Positions 62,275-64,000 of a stretch of DNA of 64,000 nt are shown piece by piece. Location: positions 186,001-250,000 of the forward strand of contig NZ_CP026304.1 in the NCBI RefSeq assembly GCF_003054555.1, written 5' to 3'. The notes beneath the pieces are model-generated. The model was not told the origin of the DNA. It saw only the letters and a list, made by a program, of their open reading frames with translations, and did not search any database. The stretch's first letter is position 1. The number at the start of each line of letters is the position of its first letter. Source of the stretch: Streptomyces lunaelactis. Lineage in GTDB: Bacteria > Actinomycetota > Actinomycetes > Streptomycetales > Streptomycetaceae. A program made the position numbers and the translations under genes.

Positions 62275-63534
62275 TCAGGCGAGTTCGGCTTTGCGAATCG
62301 TTGGAGAGGCGATGCACACGATCATGCCGATAGCACTCAGAATGCCGCCGGCGGCAAAGGCTGTGGCGACGCCGCCGAAGCTGACGAGAGCGCCGAAGGC
62401 CGGGTAGGTCAGGGGTGCGAGCCCGAGGGCGGTCAGACTGGTCACAGCTGTGACCCGCCCCAAGTAAGCGTGATCTGTGGCCGCCTGGATCAGGGCCTGT
62501 GCCAGGCCGCCGGCGATGCCGCCCGCCAATCCGGCCAGCGCCGCGAGGGCCACCGTGAAGCCCAGCGCCGGAGCGGCAGGAAAAGCGGCCACACAGGCAG
62601 AGGTCACCAGTGTGGTCGAGATGAGGAAGTAGCCGGCCTTCGGTAGGCGCCCCAGGACGGTGAGCAGGAGAGCACTGGCTGCTGCCCCAATGCCGAAACC
62701 GGCGACGATCCAACCCATCCCGCCAGCTCCCCAGTTGCGTTCTGTGGTGAGGAAGACGAGACCGATGTTGAGAGGGCCAGCGAATCCCAGCTCGCTCAGG
62801 GCTGCTGCGAGGACCAGAGGGCCGATCAGCTTGTGACGGCGGATGAAGACGAGGCCCTCGACCAAGTCATGTCGGGCGCTGGTCCCACGGGGCGCGTCCT
62901 CGGCGTCTCCTGTGCCCTGGAGGGGCTTCATGTGGACGGTGAGGAGCAGCAGGAGGGATATCCCGAACAGGGAACTGGCGAGCGCGAACGCTGCTTCCGG
63001 CCCGCTGATGCCCATGGCGAAGCCCGCGAGCGGCGGGCCCATGGTGTTGCCGCCGCGGACGGCGAGTGCACGCATGCCCTGGATGCGGACCAGCTGGTCC
63101 GGCGTGGAAATCCGGGGCGGGAGTGCTCCGACGGCAGGCATGAACAGAGCGTCTACCGCACCGAAAATGAGGGCCACGGTGATCAGCAGCCAAACGTGGC
63201 CAGGTGTGAGTGCGATCGCCGCCGCTGCGGCAGCGATGACAAGGAAGCGCACTGTGTCGCTACCGATAACGACTCGACGTGGTCCAAGACGATCGGCGAT
63301 CACTCCACCGCCGAGCATGAGCAAGGCTCTCGGGACGGCTCCCGACGCCACGATCAACCCGACTTCGGCGGGGCCGGCGATCTGGTTGGCCGCCCAGCCC
63401 AGAGCCATGAAGTAGATGCTGTCACCGAGGACGGAGAGGGTGTAGGCGGCAAGCCAACGCAGAACCGTGCCGTCTTTGTGCGCAGGCTTGGCCGCAGACC
63501 TTTCCGTCTGCAGCGCACTGGTGACATCCGCCAT
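62275..63534 (-). CDS. MFS transporter (12-helix, efflux type)
   Basis: ATG 63534 ('MADVTSALQTERSAAKPAHK', 419 residues) behind AGAGGA is preferred to ATG 63588. Multiple hydrophobic helices with motif A-like 'GGVIADRLGPRRVVIGSDTV' and a helix-4/5 'GNTMGPPLAGFAMGI' identify an MFS_3-type exporter such as enterobactin or macrolide efflux proteins. The substrate cannot be told. It lies upstream of the truncated methyltransferase on the same strand (67-bp gap), and both may once have formed a unit. Confidence 0.9.
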   Translation of the reverse strand: MADVTSALQTERSAAKPAHKDGTVLRWLAAYTLSVLGDSIYFMALGWAANQIAGPAEVGLIVASGAVPRALLMLGGGVIADRLGPRRVVIGSDTVRFLVIAAAAAAIALTPGHVWLLITVALIFGAVDALFMPAVGALPPRISTPDQLVRIQGMRALAVRGGNTMGPPLAGFAMGISGPEAAFALASSLFGISLLLLLTVHMKPLQGTGDAEDAPRGTSARHDLVEGLVFIRRHKLIGPLVLAAALSELGFAGPLNIGLVFLTTERNWGAGGMGWIVAGFGIGAAASALLLTVLGRLPKAGYFLISTTLVTSACVAAFPAAPALGFTVALAALAGLAGGIAGGLAQALIQAATDHAYLGRVTAVTSLTALGLAPLTYPAFGALVSFGGVATAFAAGGILSAIGMIVCIASPTIRKAELA

Positions 63535-63797
63535 CGCAGGTCCTCTTCTCCTTGGGCGTAGGGAACTCAGGCAAGTAGAGGGTGGCATGACATCCGCGGG
63601 CGTATTGGGGGTGCCTCGGGCGGAGCCATCGCTTAAATCCGCGTGGCATCGACGGTCCGGGCTGCGATGCAGGGCCGCGAGGCGGCGTAAGCGGCGACTG
63701 GGAGTCGTTCACGCCAGCGCCTGGGACCGCCATGAAATCTACGGGTGTGATTACACGATCTTCGGTGTTCCGGGAGCATACTGGCTGCTGAGGGGTA

Positions 63798-64000
63798 CTA
63801 GTCCCAGCCAGTGGTGTCCTTCGTGGGGGTGGGAGTGGGGGTCGGCGCGGAAGCGGTTTCGGGCACATCGGTGGTGGTTGTGGTGGTGCTGGCCACGGCT
63901 GCCATGGTGCTGCTGTGCTGCGTGGAAGCGGCGGCGATACCGAAGGCCGGGAGGGCGACGAGCGCAAGGATCGCGCCAAACTTCGGAGCGAGGCGCAGGC
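63798..64000 (-). CDS. Small exported Thr/Pro-rich peptide (5' partial)
   Basis: The stop is TAG at 63798-63800; the start lies beyond the right edge. The visible part has a signal-peptide-like 'APKFGAILALVALPAFGIAA', then a Thr-rich segment, 'SAPTPTPTPT' and the ending 'KDTTGWD'. Short streptomycete secreted peptides with a DTTGW ending are common; function unknown. Confidence 0.55.
   Translation of the reverse strand, partial: LRLAPKFGAILALVALPAFGIAAASTQHSSTMAAVASTTTTTTDVPETASAPTPTPTPTKDTTGWD

Overview
The window looks like an accessory region of a Streptomyces (or very close actinomycete) genome. The signs are GC-rich DNA with strongly GC-biased third codon positions, frequent GTG and TTG starts behind GGAGG-type ribosome binding sites, and typical streptomycete families: secreted NucA/NucB nucleases, a GlxA-type regulator, a PASTA-less Ser/Thr kinase, caspase/CHAT proteins, and a fragment matching a streptomycete tRNA-fMet. 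There is no housekeeping backbone. The stretch is a mosaic of conflict and defence genes, insertion sequences, truncated genes and frameshifted remnants, as expected in a chromosome arm, a large plasmid or a defence island. All assignments come from reading motifs in the translated sequence; no database search was run.

Layout, left to right. 1-5 kb: a CBS-HEPN protein cut by the left edge, a frameshifted hypothetical gene, a secreted peptidoglycan-binding-like protein, a broken VOC gene beside an AraC regulator, and a RidA protein. 5-7.4 kb: an IS5-family element with a second, convergent gene, inserted just upstream of a TIGR03086 gene. 7.4-18.5 kb: membrane and hypothetical genes, then a tandemly duplicated module. 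Each unit holds a secreted NucA/NucB nuclease, a terminator hairpin, a convergent small gene and a helicase fragment. 19-24.5 kb: an IS1380 element and a redox cluster (GlxA regulator, quinone oxidoreductase, NTF2, truncated NmrA). 24.7-27 kb: a two-gene AlbA_2 plus QxK-nuclease-like operon. 27-31.8 kb: tRNA fragments, two truncated tyrosine recombinases, a cupin regulator with a divergent MFS exporter, and a pentapeptide-repeat gene.

31.8-35.4 kb: a damaged IS3 copy and several truncated genes (TPR membrane protein, Mrr nuclease). 35.4-42.1 kb: a tightly packed minus-strand operon encoding a protein with two caspase-like domains, a CHAT protease and an alpha/beta hydrolase, with a Ser/Thr kinase reading away from it. 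42.2-43.9 kb: a second two-gene IS5 element. 43.9-49.3 kb: a HEPN protein, a membrane protein, a nuclease remnant, and a P-loop NTPase with 32-residue repeats. 49.4-54.3 kb: a Gabija-like pair (OLD nuclease plus UvrD helicase) with an upstream companion. 54.3-56.4 kb: IS remnants and an intact IS3 copy. 56.6-60.8 kb: a second caspase-type operon (membrane/coiled-coil protein, CHAT protease, small Pepco-like protein). 60.9-64 kb: a truncated IS3 abutting a truncated methyltransferase, an MFS transporter and a small exported peptide cut by the right edge.

How the genes fit together: two independent caspase/CHAT operons, the Gabija pair, the AlbA_2/nuclease pair, two HEPN proteins, an NTPase-repeat protein and remnants of Mrr-like and ExK nucleases make this a dense conflict island. 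The strongest candidates for undescribed systems are the double-caspase/CHAT/hydrolase operon, the membrane-CHAT-Pepco operon, and the duplicated nuclease plus convergent-gene module. The IS elements also show two recurring themes: ribosome binding sites of transposases buried in hairpins, and an extra coiled-coil/winged-helix gene carried convergently by both IS5 elements.
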